In this document: one piece after another, positions 22,708 to 30,276 of the stretch
Position numbering within the stretch: the first letter of the stretch is position 1
How the letters are laid out: each line of letters starts with the position of its first letter
Origin: Oscillospiraceae bacterium
Lineage (GTDB): Bacteria; Bacillota_A; Clostridia; Oscillospirales; Oscillospiraceae
Assembly (NCBI GenBank): GCA_024690695.1
Contig: JAILOS010000055.1
Location: 1-31,149 of the forward strand
DNA: 31,149 nt
Direction of reading: 5' to 3'
The notes under the pieces: generated by a model
Databases searched by the model: none
The model's input: the letters and a program-made list of their open reading frames with translations, nothing else
Told to the model about the DNA's origin: nothing
Program-made: the position numbers and the translations under genes

Positions 22708-24489
22708 ATGATGCAAAACCGTACGCACACCTGCGGAGAGCTGCGGCTCGCGAACGCGGGCGAGAAGGTCCGGCTCGTCGGCTGGATGGAAAACGTCCGC
22801 GAGGTCGGCAGCAACTTCGCCTTCGTCGTTCTGCGCGACTTTTACGGCGTCACGCAGCTCGTCGTGGAGACCGAAGAGATGATGAAGGCCGTCAAGGCCG
22901 TCAACAAGGAGTCCACGATCGCCGTGGACGGCGTCGTGCGCGAGCGCGCCGCCAAAAATCCGAAGCTGCCCACCGGCGAGATCGAGATCGTGCCGGAGCG
23001 CATCGAGCTGCTCGGCCGCTGCCGCTATAACGAGCTGCCCTTCGAGATCAACCGCAGCCGCGAGGCGGACGAGGCGACGCGCCTCAAATACCGCTTCCTC
23101 GACCTGCGAAACCCCGCCGTGAAGAAGAACATCATCCTGCGCTGCCAGGTCGTGGCGGAGATCCGCCGCCTGATGACCGAGCGCGGCTTCCTGGAGATCA
23201 CGACGCCGATCCTCACCGCCTCCTCGCCCGAGGGCGCGCGCGACTATCTGGTGCCGGCGCGCAAGCACCCCGGCAAGTTCTACGCGCTGCCGCAGGCGCC
23301 GCAGCAGTTCAAGCAGCTGCTGATGACCTCCGGCTTCGACCGTTATTTCCAGATCGCGCCCTGCTTCCGCGACGAGGACGCCCGCGGCGACCGCACGCCG
23401 GGCGAGTTCTATCAGCTCGACATGGAGATGGCCTTCGCCTCGCAGGACGACGTGCTGCAGGTGCTGGAGGAAGTGGTCGTCCCGATCTTTGAGAAATACG
23501 GCCTCTACGGCGACCGGGTCAGCCCGGCGCCCTTCCGCCGCATCCCCTTCCGCGAGGCGATGGAGCGCTACGGCAGCGACAAGCCCGATCTGCGCATCGA
23601 CCTCGAGCTGCAGGAGGCCACGGAGCTGGTGCAGGGCCTCGGCTTCGCCCCCTTCGAGGGCCAGGTCGTCAAGGCCGTCGTCGTCAGCGGATTCAACGCA
23701 ACGCGCAAGCAGATCGACAAGCTCTGCGCCGACGTTGAGGTACAGACCGCCCAGAAGAGCTACTGGTTCCGTCTCGACGAGAAGGGCGAGCTCGTCGGCG
23801 GCATCGCCAAGTTCGTCCAGCCCGTGAAGGAGCGCCTGGTCGAAGCCCTCGGCCTCACGCCCGGCTGCTTCGTCGCTCTCGCGGCGGGCAAGCGCGCCGT
23901 CGCGCAGAAGACCGCGGGCGTGCTGCGCACGAAGCTCGGCCAGCTCTGCCCCGAACACATGGACAAGGAGCAGTATCAGCTCTGCTGGATCGTCGATTTC
24001 CCGATGTACGAGATCGGCGAGGAGAGCGGCGAGCTGGAATTCTGCCACAACCCGTTCTCGATGCCCTCCGGCGGCCTCGACGCGCTGCTGAAGGCCGAGC
24101 GTGGCGAGCTCGATCCGCTGGAGATCATGGCCAACCAGTACGATCTGGTCATCAACGGCTATGAGAGCGCCTCCGGCGCCGTGCGCAATCACGATCCCGA
24201 GATCATGATCAAGGCCTTCGAGCTGGTGCGCCTCGGCGAAGAGGACGTGAAAAAGAAATTCCCCGCGATGTACAACGCCTTCTGCTACGGCGCGCCCCCG
24301 CACGCCGGCGCGGCCCCCGGCGTCGACCGCATCATCATGCTGCTGACGGGCGAGGAGTCCATCCGCGAGGTCATCACCTTCCCGATGAACCAGAAGGCGC
24401 AGGACGTGATGATGAGCGCCCCGTCCGAGGTCACGCAGAAGCAGCTCGACGAGCTGCACATCGCGGTCACGGCGAAGGAAGAGGAGTAA
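22708..24489 (+). CDS. aspS: Aspartate--tRNA ligase
   Basis: A 593-aa bacterial-type class II synthetase. The N-terminal OB-fold anticodon domain has RTHTCGELR and VGWMENVREVGSNFAFVVLRD; motif 1-2 stretches are YRFLDLRNPAVKKNI, LEITTPILTASSPEGARDYLVP, FYALPQAPQQFKQLLM and FRDEDARGDRTPGEFYQLDME; the GAD insertion lies at about 290-410; motif 3 is PPHAGAAPGVDRIIMLL. Three in-frame ATGs occur at 22699, 22708 and 22711. GAGG at 22695-22698 touches the first, so the start at 22708 (9-nt spacing) is preferred, with 22711 also possible. Whether it is discriminating for Asp cannot be told from this window. Confidence 0.96.
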   Translation: MMQNRTHTCGELRLANAGEKVRLVGWMENVREVGSNFAFVVLRDFYGVTQLVVETEEMMKAVKAVNKESTIAVDGVVRERAAKNPKLPTGEIEIVPERIELLGRCRYNELPFEINRSREADEATRLKYRFLDLRNPAVKKNIILRCQVVAEIRRLMTERGFLEITTPILTASSPEGARDYLVPARKHPGKFYALPQAPQQFKQLLMTSGFDRYFQIAPCFRDEDARGDRTPGEFYQLDMEMAFASQDDVLQVLEEVVVPIFEKYGLYGDRVSPAPFRRIPFREAMERYGSDKPDLRIDLELQEATELVQGLGFAPFEGQVVKAVVVSGFNATRKQIDKLCADVEVQTAQKSYWFRLDEKGELVGGIAKFVQPVKERLVEALGLTPGCFVALAAGKRAVAQKTAGVLRTKLGQLCPEHMDKEQYQLCWIVDFPMYEIGEESGELEFCHNPFSMPSGGLDALLKAERGELDPLEIMANQYDLVINGYESASGAVRNHDPEIMIKAFELVRLGEEDVKKKFPAMYNAFCYGAPPHAGAAPGVDRIIMLLTGEESIREVITFPMNQKAQDVMMSAPSEVTQKQLDELHIAVTAKEEE

Positions 24490-24500
24490 CGACGCACTCT

Positions 24501-24583
24501 CTGTCATTCTGAAGAGCGAAGCGAAGACCCTCCCGTCTTGCGGGAGCAGATTCTTCGCTCCGCTCAGAGTGACAGTTTTTTTT
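24501..24583 (+). terminator. REP-like palindrome acting as terminator between aspS and comM
   Basis: A long imperfect palindrome: CTGTCATTCTGA (24501-24512) and GAGCGAAGCGAAGA pair with TTCTTCGCTCCGCTC and AGAGTGACAG (ending 24575); the tip is CTCCCG-TCTTG-CGGGAG (24529-24545). Eight Ts follow (24576-24583). The GTCATTCTGA...GAAGCGAAG type of palindrome is a widespread dispersed repeat in Firmicutes and other bacteria, often mis-translated as a CHSERSEE-like peptide. Here its T tail runs directly into the comM ribosome-binding site AGGAGG (24584-24589), so it both separates and links the two genes. Confidence 0.85.
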
Positions 24584-24595
24584 AGGAGGACAGCC

Positions 24596-26113
24596 ATGTT
24601 TTCCAAAGTCAGGAGCTTCGGCGTCAGCGGCGTCGGCGGCTACCCGGTGGAGCTTGAGGTTTACATAACGAACGGCCTGCCCGCCTTCGACATCGTCGGC
24701 CTGCCCGACGCGGCGGTGAAGGAATCGCGCGAGCGGGTGCGCGCGGCCGTCAAGAACAACGGCTTTCGCTTCCCGGTCAGCCGCATCACGGTCAACCTCG
24801 CCCCGGCCGACCGCAAGAAGGTCGGCACGCTGTACGACCTGCCGATGCTGATCGGCATTCTGGCCGCGAACGGCGAGCTGAAGAGCGTGAAGGACGACTG
24901 CGCCTTTCTCGGCGAGCTCTCGCTGACGGGCGAGCTGCGGCCGATCAGCGGCGCGCTGCCGATGGCCGTCGCCGCGGCGCGCGAGGGCGTGAAAAGCCTT
25001 TTCGTCCCGGCGGAGAACGCGCCGGAGGCCGCCTTTGCCGAGGGTGTGACGGTCTATCCGGTGGAGACCGTGCAGCAGCTGCTCAAGCACCTGCGCGGCG
25101 AGACGGAGCTTACCCCCGCCGCTGCGCCCGAGCCGGAGCTTGCTCCGCGCGGCCTGCCGGACTTCGCGGACGTGAAGGGCCAGGAGAACGTCAAGCGCGC
25201 GCTGGAGATCGCGGCCGCGGGCGGACACAATATCCTGATCGTCGGGCCGCCGGGCGCCGGCAAGTCGATGATGGCCAAGCGCCTGCCGACGATCCTGCCG
25301 GACATGAGCCGGGAAGAGATGATCCAGTCTACGGAGATCTATTCCGTCGCGGGGCTGACGAACCGGAAAAACCCGGTCGTCGCGATCCGCCCCTTCCGCT
25401 CGCCGCACCACACGGTGTCCACGGTCGCCCTCTCGGGCGGCGGCACGGTCCCGCGGCCGGGCGAGATCAGCCTCGCGCACAACGGCGTGCTCTTTCTCGA
25501 CGAGCTGCCGGAATTCAACCCCGCGGCGCTCGAGGTGCTGCGCCAGCCGCTGGAGGACGGGGAGGTCACCGTCTCCCGCGTGGCCGGCACCGTCACCTTC
25601 CCGAGCCGTTTTATGCTGGTGTGCGCGATGAATCCCTGCAAATGCGGCTGGTACGGGCACCCCTCAGGGCGCTGCCGCTGCACCGAGCAGGAGGTACGCC
25701 GCTATCACAGCCGCATTTCCGGCCCGCTGCTCGACCGGATTGATCTGATCGTGCAGGTCCCGGCGCTGGAGTTCGAGGAGCTGCGCCGCCGCAGCCCCGC
25801 CGAGCCCTCGGCGCAGATCAAGCAGCGCGTCGACCGGGCGCGCGCCGTCCAGCGCGAACGCTACGGCGCCGACGGCCCGTCCTGCAACGCCCGCCTCGGG
25901 CCGAAGGAGCTGCGCCGCTGCTGTGCGCTGGATCCGGAGGGGGAGGAGCTGATGCGCCAGGCCTTCGACGCGATGGGCCTGTCGGCCCGCAGCTACGACC
26001 GCATCCTGCGCGTAGCGCGCACGATCGCCGACCTCGCCGGGAGCGAGCGCATCGAGCCCGAGCACCTCGCCGAGGCCATCCAGTACCGCACCTACGACCT
26101 GCGCGAGGGCTGA
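24596..26113 (+). CDS. comM: YifB/ComM family Mg chelatase-like AAA+ ATPase
   Basis: A 505-aa protein. The N-terminal ChlI-like domain starts MFSKVRSFGVSGVGGYPVELEVYITNGLPAFDIVGLPDAAVKESRERV, a signature of the family (stretches GLPAFDIVGLPD and NLAPAD). The AAA+ core has Walker A GPPGAGKSMMAKR (K223), Walker B LFLDELPEF, FRSPHHTVS and RVAGTVTFPSRFMLVCAMNPC. A Cys cluster NPCKCGWYGHPSGRCRC follows, and the C-terminal helical domain ends in RSYDRILRVARTIADL. ComM in proteobacteria is a branch-migration helicase that promotes integration during transformation; the function in Clostridia is inferred. The chosen ATG follows AGGAGGA by 5 nt; in-frame codons upstream lie in the palindrome. Confidence 0.93.
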   Translation: MFSKVRSFGVSGVGGYPVELEVYITNGLPAFDIVGLPDAAVKESRERVRAAVKNNGFRFPVSRITVNLAPADRKKVGTLYDLPMLIGILAANGELKSVKDDCAFLGELSLTGELRPISGALPMAVAAAREGVKSLFVPAENAPEAAFAEGVTVYPVETVQQLLKHLRGETELTPAAAPEPELAPRGLPDFADVKGQENVKRALEIAAAGGHNILIVGPPGAGKSMMAKRLPTILPDMSREEMIQSTEIYSVAGLTNRKNPVVAIRPFRSPHHTVSTVALSGGGTVPRPGEISLAHNGVLFLDELPEFNPAALEVLRQPLEDGEVTVSRVAGTVTFPSRFMLVCAMNPCKCGWYGHPSGRCRCTEQEVRRYHSRISGPLLDRIDLIVQVPALEFEELRRRSPAEPSAQIKQRVDRARAVQRERYGADGPSCNARLGPKELRRCCALDPEGEELMRQAFDAMGLSARSYDRILRVARTIADLAGSERIEPEHLAEAIQYRTYDLREG

Positions 26114-26143
26114 AACAGCGCCCCAAAGAGCGCAAAACAGTTC

Positions 26144-26172
26144 TTGACGGGGCTTCTTCTTCGTGCTAAGAT
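26144..26172 (+). promoter_or_regulatory. Promoter of the T-box/trpB2 unit
   Basis: TTGACG (26144-26149), 17-bp spacer, TAAGAT (26167-26172), beginning 30 nt after the comM stop. Start of transcription near 26180 fits the expected 5' end of the T-box leader. Confidence 0.83.
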
Positions 26173-26179
26173 AGCGCCA

Positions 26180-26412
26180 TAAACCGAAGAGCGGGAGGAG
26201 TACTCCGCAGCCCGCTCCCCTTCAGAGAGCTGCCGGTCGGTGCGAGGCGGCGGGGAGTTTGCGGAAGAATGGACCCGCGAGGGCAAACAGAACGGGGAGA
26301 GATCCCTCAGTATGGGCGACGGAGCCGGCGATCCGTTATCATAGGGCCGACGTGTGACAGCACGGAAAAGTGGGCGCGCAAGCGTCAAGCCGGGTGGTAC
26401 CGCAGGAGTTTA
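26180..26412 (+). promoter_or_regulatory. T-box leader, tryptophan specifier
   Basis: A tRNA-sensing T-box leader. Stem I has the S-turn AGTA (about 26199-26202), the distal AG-bulge/loop region AGAGAGCTGCCGGTCGGTG (26224 onward), and on the return strand GAA-TGG-ACC, giving UGG (Trp) as specifier codon at 26270-26272. The antiterminator T-box GGTGGTACCGC lies at 26393-26403, just before a terminator. The specifier agrees with the downstream trpB2. Uncharged tRNA-Trp should pair with UGG and with the UGGU bulge and prevent termination. The variable base U fits an A73 tRNA best, whereas bacterial tRNA-Trp usually has G73, so a G-U pair may be used here. Stems II/IIA/III occupy about 26290-26375. 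Confidence 0.94.
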
Positions 26413-26413
26413 C

Positions 26414-26452
26414 AGCTCTTGTCCCTGCATTTGCAGAGGCAAGAGCTTTTTT
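26414..26452 (+). terminator. T-box terminator hairpin
   Basis: AGCTCTTG (26414-26421) pairs with CAAGAGCT (26440-26447), with an inner CTGCA/TGCAG stem (26425-26429 with 26432-26436), followed by TTTTTT. The 5' arm begins 10 nt after the T-box sequence, so antiterminator and terminator should be mutually exclusive. Confidence 0.92.
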
Positions 26453-26485
26453 CTGCCTCTGACGTCAAAAAAGGAGACGAGACCC

Positions 26486-27856
26486 ATGAAAGAAAACGCG
26501 ATCCCTTACAAGACCTATCTCGAGGAAAGCGAGATGCCGGCCGCCTGGTACAATCTCCGCGCCGACATGAAAAACAAGCCCGCCCCGCTGCTGGATCCCG
26601 GCACCGGGCGCCCTCTGAGCGCACGGGAGCTCACGCCGATTTTCTGCGAGGAGCTGGTGGCGCAGGAGCTGGACGAGGACACCGCCTTCTTCCCGATCCC
26701 CGACGAGATCCGGGCGTTCTACAAAATGTACCGCCCCTCGCCGCTGGTGCGCGCCTACTGCCTGGAAAAGGTGCTGGACACGCCGGCCAGGCTCTATTAC
26801 AAATTCGAGGGCAACAACACCTCCGGCAGCCACAAGCTCAATTCCGCCATCGCGCAGGCCTATTACGCCAAAAAACAGGGGCTGAAGGGCGTCACCACCG
26901 AGACCGGAGCCGGGCAGTGGGGCACGGCTCTGTCGATGGCCTGCGCCTATCTGGGCCTCGACTGCAAGGTTTTCATGGTCAAGGTCAGCTACGAGCAGAA
27001 GCCCTTCCGCCGCGAGGTCATGCGTACCTACGGCGCGAGCGTCACGCCCTCGCCCTCCGCGGAGACCGAGGTCGGGCGGCGCATCCTCGCCGAGCACCCC
27101 GGCACCACCGGCTCCCTCGGCTGCGCGATCTCCGAGGCCGTGGAGACCGCAGCGAGGAACCCAGGCTACCGCTACGTGCTGGGGAGCGTGCTCAATCAGG
27201 TGCTGCTGCACCAGAGCATCATCGGCCTCGAGTGCAAGGCCGCTTTCGACAAGCTCGGCGTCAAGCCCGACCTGATCATCGGCTGCGCCGGCGGCGGCTC
27301 GAACCTCGGCGGCCTGATCGCCCCCTTCATGGGCGAGAAGCTGCGCGGCGAGGCGGACTACCGCATCCTCGCCGTCGAGCCCGCCTCCTGCCCGAGCTTC
27401 ACGCGCGGCCGCTTCGCCTACGACTTCTGCGACACCGGCATGATCTGCCCGCTGGCGAAGATGTACACCCTTGGCAGCGCCTTCATCCCCTCGCCGAACC
27501 ATGCCGGCGGCCTGCGCTTCCACGGGATGTCGCCGGTGCTCAGCCAGCTCTACCACGACGGTCTGATGGAGGCTCGCGCCGTGGAGCAGAGCGCGGTGTT
27601 CGAGGCGGCCACGCAGTTTGCCCGCTGCGAGGGCATCCTGCCCGCGCCGGAGAGCAGCCATGCGATCCGCGCCGCGATCGACGAGGCGCTCAAATGCCGC
27701 GAGACCGGCGAGGAGAAGACCATCCTCTTCGGCCTGACCGGCACCGGCTACTTCGACCTGCTGGCCTACCGGCAGTACAACGACGGCCAGATGTCGGATT
27801 CCGTCCCGACGGACGCGGAGCTCGCGCGCAGCTTCGCCGCACTGCCGAAGGTGTGA
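26486..27856 (+). CDS. trpB: Tryptophan synthase beta chain, TrpB2 type
   Basis: A 456-aa PLP enzyme of the TrpB2 (TrpB-like) group, longer than the about 395-aa TrpB1 that pairs with TrpA. PLP lysine K117 lies in NNTSGSHKLNSAIAQAYYAK; TETGAGQWGTALS and the phosphate-binding CAGGGSNLGGLIAPF are characteristic, as is GGLRFHGMSPVLSQLYHDG. It condenses indole with serine (or O-phosphoserine) to make tryptophan. It is the only trp gene in the unit, with no trpA or other pathway genes nearby, so a role in indole salvage is plausible. Control by a Trp-specific T-box supports the assignment. ATG at 26486 follows AAGGAGA. The stop lies 3 nt before a long repeat element, and no other gene follows on this strand. 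Confidence 0.95.
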   Translation: MKENAIPYKTYLEESEMPAAWYNLRADMKNKPAPLLDPGTGRPLSARELTPIFCEELVAQELDEDTAFFPIPDEIRAFYKMYRPSPLVRAYCLEKVLDTPARLYYKFEGNNTSGSHKLNSAIAQAYYAKKQGLKGVTTETGAGQWGTALSMACAYLGLDCKVFMVKVSYEQKPFRREVMRTYGASVTPSPSAETEVGRRILAEHPGTTGSLGCAISEAVETAARNPGYRYVLGSVLNQVLLHQSIIGLECKAAFDKLGVKPDLIIGCAGGGSNLGGLIAPFMGEKLRGEADYRILAVEPASCPSFTRGRFAYDFCDTGMICPLAKMYTLGSAFIPSPNHAGGLRFHGMSPVLSQLYHDGLMEARAVEQSAVFEAATQFARCEGILPAPESSHAIRAAIDEALKCRETGEEKTILFGLTGTGYFDLLAYRQYNDGQMSDSVPTDAELARSFAALPKV

Positions 27857-28623
27857 GGAGAATGAGGAATGACGGCCGTAGGGGCGGGTTTTCCCGGCGG
27901 AGCCGGGATCCCGCCCGGCGCTTGCCGCATGATCCCGGGACGCATCCGCGCCTGCGGCGCGGTAAAGCGTCCCCTACGCCGCCGTTTCCCGACCTCCCCC
28001 TGTCAGGGGAACCGCGTCGGTATCCCGCCCGCGATATGGCTCCCTTCCGCAGAAGGAAGATTCCCCCGGCGGGGGCGCGACACGTCGTAAACGTGCCGGT
28101 GGCACGTTTACAGCCAAAGCGGGGAGCAAGCTGTGTTTGCGACCTGGGCCGGAGGCTGTCCGCGAAGCGGACAAAAGGGGGGAGGAAGCTGTCGGCCGCC
28201 GTCTCACGCAAGGCGGCTGACTGAGGGTTTCTTTTACTTGCGGAGGCATCAAGGGATGCCTCCCTACGCGCGGGGAACCCCCCCAGGCGCTTCGCGCCAG
28301 CCCCCTTTTGCGAAAGGGAGCCGCGATCTGCCGGGCGGCAATCTTGCCGCCCGTGCGAGGCAAGGTACAAATTTAAAAAATATGTGCGGCGAGATCGCGT
28401 CATTTAGCGAAATCGCCGCACATTTTTTGCGGATATTCGGTTTTCTGCGCCGGGACGTCCGGGGCCGTCCCCTACGCGCGGAGCCGACCTCCCCTAACAG
28501 GGGTGGCAGCCGGCATCTCCCACAAGCCGGCTGACGAAGGGGTTTGCGTATGACCGGCACGGATGACCGCAAGGGTCGTCCCTACGGCCGTCATTCCTCA
28601 TTCCAAATTCAGAATTCCGAATT
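27857..28623. repeat. Composite palindromic intergenic element with 24-bp perfect terminal inverted repeats
   Basis: This 767-bp gap between convergent trpB2 and the DUF523 gene holds no credible gene. Its ends are perfect 24-bp inverted repeats (27860-27883 and 28580-28603, beginning GAATGAGGAATGACGG). Inside are hairpins: TAAACGTGCC/GGCACGTTTA (28088-28110), GTCCGC/GCGGAC (28158-28172), GCCGCC/GGCGGC (28195-28217), GGAGGCATC/GATGCCTCC (28243-28264), CGGGCGGCAA/TTGCCGCCCG (28332-28353), a bidirectional terminator (28382-28428) and AGCCGGC/GCCGGCT (28508-28532). Two related blocks, each with GACCTCCCC..AGGGG followed by a GGC-rich hairpin and CTGA, suggest stacked insertions. There is no transposase, so it resembles non-autonomous MITE/REP-like elements nested together. 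Confidence 0.8.
28376..28428. terminator. Bidirectional terminator hairpin inside the composite element
   Basis: ATGTGCGGCGA (28382-28392) pairs perfectly with TCGCCGCACAT (28413-28423); an inner TCGC/GCGA stem (28395-28398 with 28407-28410) is separated by a GA/AA internal loop and capped by an 8-nt loop. T runs follow on the plus strand (28423-28428), and runs of As precede it, giving Ts for minus-strand transcripts. It is well placed to end both trpB2 and the macro-rhomboid-DUF523 transcripts. Confidence 0.85.
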
Positions 28624-29064
28624 TCAGAGCAGCTCTCCCGCCCGGGTCTCGCCGTACAGCGCGAGGCCCTTGTCGCGCAGGAGCGCGGCGGCTGTGCCGT
28701 CGCCGGGGACAACGGTATGACTGAAGCTGCCGTCGTAGATCGCGCCCGCCCCGCAGGAGGGGCTGCGCTCCTTGAGCAGGGCCTTCCGGCAGCCGCAGCG
28801 CTCAGCCAGGCGGAGCGTCAGGCGCGCGCCCTGTTCGTATTCCGCCGTCACGTCCGCGCCCTCGCGGGAGACGACGCGCCCGTTCAGGCGCTCGCTCGGC
28901 GCGCGCGGGATCGGCAGGCCGCCCATCGTCTCGGGACAGACGGGGACCAGCTCGTAGCGTTCCCGCAGCGCGGAGAGCGTCGCGGCGGGCAGGGTGTTCG
29001 TGCCGCCGTCGTACTTGCATCGAAAGCCCAGCAGACAGGCGGAGATCAACAGCTTCTCCTTCAT
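28624..29064 (-). CDS. DUF523 family protein (TudS-like putative [4Fe-4S] desulfidase)
   Basis: A 146-aa DUF523 protein. The N-terminus KLLISACLLGFRCKYDGG, the middle LVPVCPETMGGLPIPRAPSE and the late LLKERSPSCGAGAIYDG are the family blocks. Cysteines at 10, 43 and 104 match the three ligands expected for the cluster in TudS, a DUF523 enzyme that removes sulfur from thiouracil using a [4Fe-4S] cluster; C16, C90 and C92 are additional. Whether this protein acts on thiouracil or another thio-nucleobase is unknown. Its ATG overlaps the rhomboid stop (ATGA), so it is the last gene of a coupled three-gene operon, and its stop borders the composite repeat. Confidence 0.9.
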   Translation of the reverse strand: MKEKLLISACLLGFRCKYDGGTNTLPAATLSALRERYELVPVCPETMGGLPIPRAPSERLNGRVVSREGADVTAEYEQGARLTLRLAERCGCRKALLKERSPSCGAGAIYDGSFSHTVVPGDGTAAALLRDKGLALYGETRAGELL

Positions 29065-29627
29065 TTTCGCAGGCTGATCCCCAGAAAGGCCCCGCAGAGG
29101 CCGCCGATCACGTGCGTCAGCTGCGAGACGTTGTCGCTGAGCGTGACGCCCTTGACGATCTCGCCGCCGAGGTAGAGCGCGAGCACCAGGATCAGCGTGA
29201 TCGGGATGGAGCCTTCCTTCATGCCGGCGAGCGAGGACATGACGATCATCATGAACACGATCCCCGAAGCGCCGAGCAGCGCCGTGCCGGGGAAGAACAG
29301 CCAGTGCACCAGGCCGGACACCAGCGCCGTGAGCGCGATGGCCCAGAGCAGCGCGCGGGAGCCGTATTTCTCCTCCAGCGGCGGCCCGACGACCAGGATC
29401 AGCATCATGTTGTTGATGTAGTGGCTGAAGCCCGCGTGGCCCAGCACGTGCAGGACAAAGCGCGGGTATGTCAGCGGCTGCAGGAGCGACGAGCGGTAGA
29501 CGCTGAAGAGCAGGATATTGCTGCGCCCGCCGGTCAGCTGATTGAGCAGCAGCACGGCAAGGGAGACCAGCGCAAACGTCAGCACCACCGGGGAATTATA
29601 TTGCAGGCGCAGTGATTTTTTCTTCAT
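29061..29627 (-). CDS. Rhomboid family intramembrane serine protease
   Basis: A 188-aa membrane protein with about six hydrophobic helices. The catalytic dyad is S121 in [11 protein letters not shown] and H172 in [14 protein letters not shown]. The upstream [16 protein letters not shown] stretch corresponds to the rhomboid HxxxN region (H-x-x-x-N as HYINN). The fold fits a compact six-TM rhomboid with short termini. Rhomboids cleave transmembrane helices of substrate proteins; none is suggested here. It starts with ATGA overlap on the macro-domain gene and ends with ATGA overlap on the DUF523 gene, so the three are made together. Confidence 0.92.
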   Translation of the reverse strand: MKKKSLRLQYNSPVVLTFALVSLAVLLLNQLTGGRSNILLFSVYRSSLLQPLTYPRFVLHVLGHAGFSHYINNMMLILVVGPPLEEKYGSRALLWAIALTALVSGLVHWLFFPGTALLGASGIVFMMIVMSSLAGMKEGSIPITLILVLALYLGGEIVKGVTLSDNVSQLTHVIGGLCGAFLGISLRK

Positions 29628-30145
29628 CTCTCCGTCTCCCAGGCCTTCAGCGCCGCGTCGTAGGCGGCCTTCGTGCGGCTGTCAAAGCAGACCATACGCA
29701 CCCGCTCCAGCTCCGGGCGCTCCGACAGAACGGCGCCGATGGTGCGGATCGCGATGCCGGCGGCGCGCTCCAGCGGAAACGAGTAGACCCCGGTGCTGAT
29801 CGAGGGGAAATCGACGGTTTTGCAGCCGTTTTCGGCGGCCAGCTCCAGGCAGGAGCGGTAGCAGGAGGCCAGCAGCGCGTCCTCGTTGTTCCTCCCGCCG
29901 CGCCAGATCGGCCCCGGCGTGTGGATGACGCGCCTGGCGGGCAGACGGTAGCCGCCGGTGATCTTGGCCTTGCCGGTCTCGCAGCCGTGGAGCGTGCGGC
30001 ACTCGGCCAGCAGCTCCGGCCCCGCGGCCCGGTGGATCGCGCCGTCCACGCCCCCGCCGCCGAGCAGCGAGCAGTTGGCGGCGTTCACGATGGCGTCCAC
30101 CGCCTGCTTCGTGATATCGCCCTGGATGATTTCGATGCGTGACAT
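29624..30145 (-). CDS. Macro domain protein, ADP-ribose hydrolase type
   Basis: A 173-aa single macro domain close to the MacroD/YmdB type: [21 protein letters not shown], then [47 protein letters not shown] and [19 protein letters not shown]. The asparagine (NAANCSL), the [10 protein letters not shown] loop with its conserved Asp, and the STGVYSFP phosphate loop are the residues needed to bind and hydrolyse ADP-ribose derivatives such as O-acetyl-ADP-ribose or mono-ADP-ribosylated proteins. RBS AGGAGG lies 8 nt before the ATG. First gene of the macro-rhomboid-DUF523 operon. No ADP-ribosyltransferase or sirtuin is visible in the window. Confidence 0.95.
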   Translation of the reverse strand: MSRIEIIQGDITKQAVDAIVNAANCSLLGGGGVDGAIHRAAGPELLAECRTLHGCETGKAKITGGYRLPARRVIHTPGPIWRGGRNNEDALLASCYRSCLELAAENGCKTVDFPSISTGVYSFPLERAAGIAIRTIGAVLSERPELERVRMVCFDSRTKAAYDAALKAWETER

Positions 30146-30165
30146 GGGTTGTACCTCCTGTCAGT

Positions 30166-30276
30166 GAGGAATGAGGAATGAGAAATGAGGAATGAAGGTG
30201 TCGCCTGCGGCGACGGATCATATTCATCGCGCTTTGCGCGATACCATAATTCCTAATTCCTCATTCCTCATTCCTA
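30166..30276. repeat. Small inverted-repeat (MITE-like) element
   Basis: Left arm 30166-30204 and right arm 30238-30276 are inverted repeats of 39 nt with 33 identities, built from GGAATGA units. Short hairpins lie inside: GTCGCC/GGCGAC (30200-30214) and ATCGCGC/GCGCGAT (30226-30242). No reading frame of note. The element lies between the Clp ATPase and macro-domain genes, and the Clp stop codon (30274-30276) is in its right end. Its GAGGAATGA ends resemble those of the larger element at 27857-28623. Confidence 0.8.

Noticed and set aside
24490..24595. Small peptide with CHSERSEE-type sequence encoded on the minus strand
   Set aside because: This is the known spurious translation of a dispersed palindromic repeat; no RBS or independent coding signal.
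27860..28603. Insertion sequence with 24-bp terminal repeats
   Set aside because: No transposase or remnant of one inside; kept as a non-autonomous or composite repeat instead.
27857..28623. Open frames in the intergenic element (for example a 237-codon minus-strand frame at 27690-28403 and a 129-codon frame at 27974-28363)
   Set aside because: They pass through hairpins and into trpB2, lack RBSs and family similarity, and have composition set by the palindromes.
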